Of a stretch of DNA of 43,399 nt, positions 41,330 through 43,399 are shown piece by piece. The number at the start of each line of letters is the position of its first letter. Position 1 is the stretch's first letter. The notes beneath the pieces are model-generated. The model had not been told where the DNA came from, did not search any database, and was given only the letters and a program-made list of their open reading frames with translations. The DNA lies in assembly GCF_017848315.1 (NCBI RefSeq), contig NZ_JAFKEC010000048.1:1-43399 (forward strand). Direction: 5' to 3'. The position numbers and the translations under genes were made by a program. The stretch comes from Pseudomonas palmensis. Lineage in GTDB: Bacteria > Pseudomonadota > Gammaproteobacteria > Pseudomonadales > Pseudomonadaceae.

Positions 41330-42382
41330 TCAGAGGCTGTCGATCATTACCGTGTGGCCGCAGCGGACGGCTTGGCCAATGGCGTCGATGACCTGCAGGT
41401 TGCGCAGGCCGTCGCGCACGCTCACCAGCGGCCGGGCCTGGCCACGGATCACCTGGCAAAAGTGCGCCAGCTGGCGGGCCAGCGGGTCGGCCTCGTCGAG
41501 GCTGGCGGTGGCGCACTGGAACGGCCGCCACCACGAGCGCTGTTCGTCGCGGGCGTAGTACTTGAGGCGCATGGTCGGTATCGACAGCGAGCCCTGGGTG
41601 CCGGCCAGTACGTAGCAGTCCTCGTCGGCGTAGCTGGGGTAGTCGAGGTTCTCGCGGGCGGTCTGCTCCCAGCTGCGCGCGCAGGCGGCGGTGTCGGAGA
41701 GCATGAAGGTGCCCAGCGCGCCGCTGGCAAAGCGCAGGCTGATGGCGATGCTGTCTTCCACGGCAAAGCCGCGGGTGGCGTTGGACGCCTGGGCCTGCAC
41801 CGCGACGATCTCGCCGCACAGCGAACGCAGGTTGCCGATCTCGTGGATCAGGTTGATCAGCACCGGGCCGCCGCCGGCCTCGCGGCGCCAGGGGGCGGCA
41901 TCGAAGTAATCGTCGGGCTTGTAGAACAGCGCGCTGCCCATCACCGCCACCAGGTTGCCCAGTACCCCTTCGGCAATCACTTCGCGGGCCTTGTGCAGGA
42001 TCGCACTGTGGGCGCGGTGGTGGCCCACCAGCAGGCGTGCATCACGCTGCTCGGCGATGGCCAGCAGGCGCTTGCCGTCTTCCAGGGTATGCGCCACCGG
42101 CTTTTCGATCAGTGCCGGTATGCCGTGCTCCACGCAGGCCAGTGCGCCGTCGACATGCAGGTGGTTGGGCGTGGCCAGGATCACCCCGTCCGGGCGCTGC
42201 GCGCCGAACAGTTCGGCCAGCCCCGGGTACAACGGTACGCCGCAGGCGTTGGCCAGTTCGGCGGCGGCGGGCGAGGGGTCGACGATGGCGGCCAGCTGGC
42301 ACTCGGCGCTGGCCTGGATCAGTTCGATATGGCGGCGGCCGATCAGGCCGGCCCCGGCCACGGCAAGGCGTAATGCAGTCAT
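41330..42382 (-). CDS. Gfo/Idh/MocA-family oxidoreductase (operon gene 1)
   Basis: A 350-residue dehydrogenase, only distantly similar to the other family member in this operon. The Rossmann motif VAGAGLIGRRHIEL lies at residues 8-21; LATPNHLHVDGAL, LIEKPVAHTLEDG with the EKP lysine, and LINLIHEIGNLRSL near the substrate site are visible. The ATG at 42382 is the family start; longer frames upstream overlap the divergent LysR gene. It is the first gene of the operon, directly facing the LysR regulator across 78 bases. Having two different family members suggests two successive oxidations, or action on two isomers. Confidence 0.88.
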   Translation of the reverse strand: MTALRLAVAGAGLIGRRHIELIQASAECQLAAIVDPSPAAAELANACGVPLYPGLAELFGAQRPDGVILATPNHLHVDGALACVEHGIPALIEKPVAHTLEDGKRLLAIAEQRDARLLVGHHRAHSAILHKAREVIAEGVLGNLVAVMGSALFYKPDDYFDAAPWRREAGGGPVLINLIHEIGNLRSLCGEIVAVQAQASNATRGFAVEDSIAISLRFASGALGTFMLSDTAACARSWEQTARENLDYPSYADEDCYVLAGTQGSLSIPTMRLKYYARDEQRSWWRPFQCATASLDEADPLARQLAHFCQVIRGQARPLVSVRDGLRNLQVIDAIGQAVRCGHTVMIDSL

Positions 42383-42460
42383 GGTTCTCACTTTCTTGTT
42401 CTGGGTCGAAGCGCGTTTGTGAGAGGCTAATAAAAAAGCGCCAGGAGATAATCGGGCCAG
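42383..42460. promoter_or_regulatory. Divergent promoter region of the catabolic operon and its LysR regulator
   Basis: A 78-base spacer with an inverted repeat TCTCAC (42386-42391) / GTGAGA (42419-42424) and an AT-rich stretch CTAATAAAAAA (42427-42437). The compact divergent layout is typical for a LysR regulator controlling the adjacent operon. Exact boxes are not resolved. Confidence 0.5.
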
Positions 42461-43399
42461 ATGAAGAATCAGAATGCGCTGATAGCGAATAATGAGCCGT
42501 TGCTGCGTGACCTTCAGTTGTTCTGCGAGGTGGCGCGGCGCTCCAGCTTCATCGCGGCAGCCACCGAGACCGGGCTGTCGCCGGCGCATGTGAGCAAGCG
42601 CATCGCCACCCTGGAGACGATGCTCGGGGTCAAGCTGTTCAACCGCACCACGCGGCGGGTCAACATCACCAGCGATGGCGAGGCGACGTTCGTGTGGGCG
42701 CAGAAGATCCTCGAGGACGTGGGCGCGATGTTCGATGCGTTGTCCGGCGGGCAGCGCGAGCCGCAAGGCACCTTGCGCGTGTGCACCAGCCTGCGCCTGG
42801 GGCGCGAGCACGTGGCGCCGATCCTGTCGCTGCTACGGCGCCAGTACCCGGCGCTGGAGGTGTGGGTGGAGCTGCTGGACCGGCGCGTGGACCTGATTGC
42901 CGACAACTTCGATATCGATGTGCGGGTGGGCGAGGTGCAGGAAAAACACCTGATCGCGCACCGCATCGCCAGCAGCTCGCGGGTGCTGGCGGCCGCCCCG
43001 GACTACCTGGCGCGGCGCGGCCAGCCGCGGGTGCCGGCCGACCTGGCGCAGCATGACTGCCTGCTGTTTCGCAGCCGCGACGACCGTTTCGGGGTATGGC
43101 GCCTGGTGGGGCCCAATGGCGCCGAGACGGTGAAGGTGACCGGGCCGATGGCCTCCAACCACAGCGACATCGTGCGCCAGTGGGCCCATGACGGGCACGG
43201 CATCATCATGGCTTCGCGCTGGGACGTGGCGGCCAGCCTGACCAGCGGAGCGCTGGTGCAGGTGCTGCCGGGGTATCACCAGCCGGCGGACATCTGGGCG
43301 GTGACGGCGGTGCGCTCGTCAAGTTCGGCCAAGGTGCGCAGTTGCGTGGCGTTTCTGCGTGAGCAACTGGCGCAGGGGCCCTATGCGCTGGCTGGGGGA
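42461..43399 (+). CDS. LysR-family regulator, 3' end beyond window
   Basis: The reading frame is open from ATG 42461 to the last base, 313 codons, with no stop, so the gene is partial at its right end although nearly full length. The winged HTH is at about 14-72 (LQLFCEVARRSSFIAAATET, then LSPAHVSKRIATLETMLGVK). The effector domain (about 100-300) resembles the CrgA/DmlR-type LysR regulators (LRVCTSLRLGREHVAP, FDIDVRVGEVQEKHLIAHRI). AGGAG lies 13 bases upstream of the ATG, a little far, and there is no better start. It probably senses the substrate of the divergent operon. Confidence 0.9.
   Translation, partial: MKNQNALIANNEPLLRDLQLFCEVARRSSFIAAATETGLSPAHVSKRIATLETMLGVKLFNRTTRRVNITSDGEATFVWAQKILEDVGAMFDALSGGQREPQGTLRVCTSLRLGREHVAPILSLLRRQYPALEVWVELLDRRVDLIADNFDIDVRVGEVQEKHLIAHRIASSSRVLAAAPDYLARRGQPRVPADLAQHDCLLFRSRDDRFGVWRLVGPNGAETVKVTGPMASNHSDIVRQWAHDGHGIIMASRWDVAASLTSGALVQVLPGYHQPADIWAVTAVRSSSSAKVRSCVAFLREQLAQGPYALAGG

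Overview
The window looks like chromosomal DNA of the Pseudomonas putida group. It is GC-rich throughout, the gene families are typical of fluorescent pseudomonads, and short palindromic REP/BIME elements of two families occur between genes (GCGGGCTTGACCCGC-type and GCCGGCCTTGCCGGC-type). I saw no rRNA, tRNA, CRISPR array, insertion sequence, prophage or integrase gene. No stretch longer than about 270 bases lacks a gene; the longest gaps are 3312-3579, 10577-10844 and 11133-11399.

Layout. (1) 66-6804, housekeeping and stress genes: a PQQ-type aldose dehydrogenase, a ZapE/AFG1 ATPase, a YqaA membrane protein, a periplasmic DUF411 metal protein with a CopR-like box upstream, a sterol-desaturase-family membrane hydroxylase, an SDR, a DUF1289 protein and PPK2. 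(2) 7010-9369, a sulfur-scavenging pair: a sulfonate-type binding protein and a flavin-dependent monooxygenase. (3) 9565-12596, membrane proteins: an operon that includes a 24-residue microprotein, and an HPP-CBS protein behind a structured leader. (4) 12537-18818, aromatic and amine metabolism: two LysR regulators, a DOPA-decarboxylase-type enzyme, a two-component hydroxylase resembling p-hydroxyphenylacetate hydroxylase (C2 oxygenase plus C1 reductase with a MarR-like tail) and a VOC protein. (5) 18882-25782: topoisomerase III behind a LexA-type SOS box, MetY, an exported subtilase and a SulP transporter. (6) 25795-35017, a signalling island: an EAL phosphodiesterase, a chemoreceptor, two RcsC-like hybrid kinases (the second with an HPt domain), an RcsB-like response regulator and an unknown 111-residue protein. 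(7) 35030-38149: an EF-G paralogue, a tautomerase-fold protein and an ACT-domain protein. (8) 38250-43399, a four-gene catabolic operon (two Gfo/Idh/MocA oxidoreductases, an MHS-type transporter, type II 3-dehydroquinate dehydratase) with a divergent LysR regulator that runs off the window.

The most interesting region is the signalling island. A 20-base element, consensus TTTTAAGGCTTGCCTGATRG, occurs four times, once upstream of each transcription unit: the EAL gene, the chemoreceptor, the kinase-kinase-regulator operon and the orphan 111-residue gene. Its core (TAAGGnTnTGCCTGA-like) resembles the RcsB box of enterobacteria, and the regulator encoded in the island is strongly RcsB-like (phospho-acceptor D56, conserved recognition-helix region). 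I infer an autoregulated Rcs-like phosphorelay that couples an envelope or periplasmic signal to c-di-GMP turnover and chemoreception. It is related in parts to the Pseudomonas RocS/RocA and PvrSR-RcsCB systems, but its gene content is different.

Family assignments rest on motifs and remembered family sequences; no database search was run. Start codons were chosen from ribosome-binding-site spacing and are stated where they decide the call.
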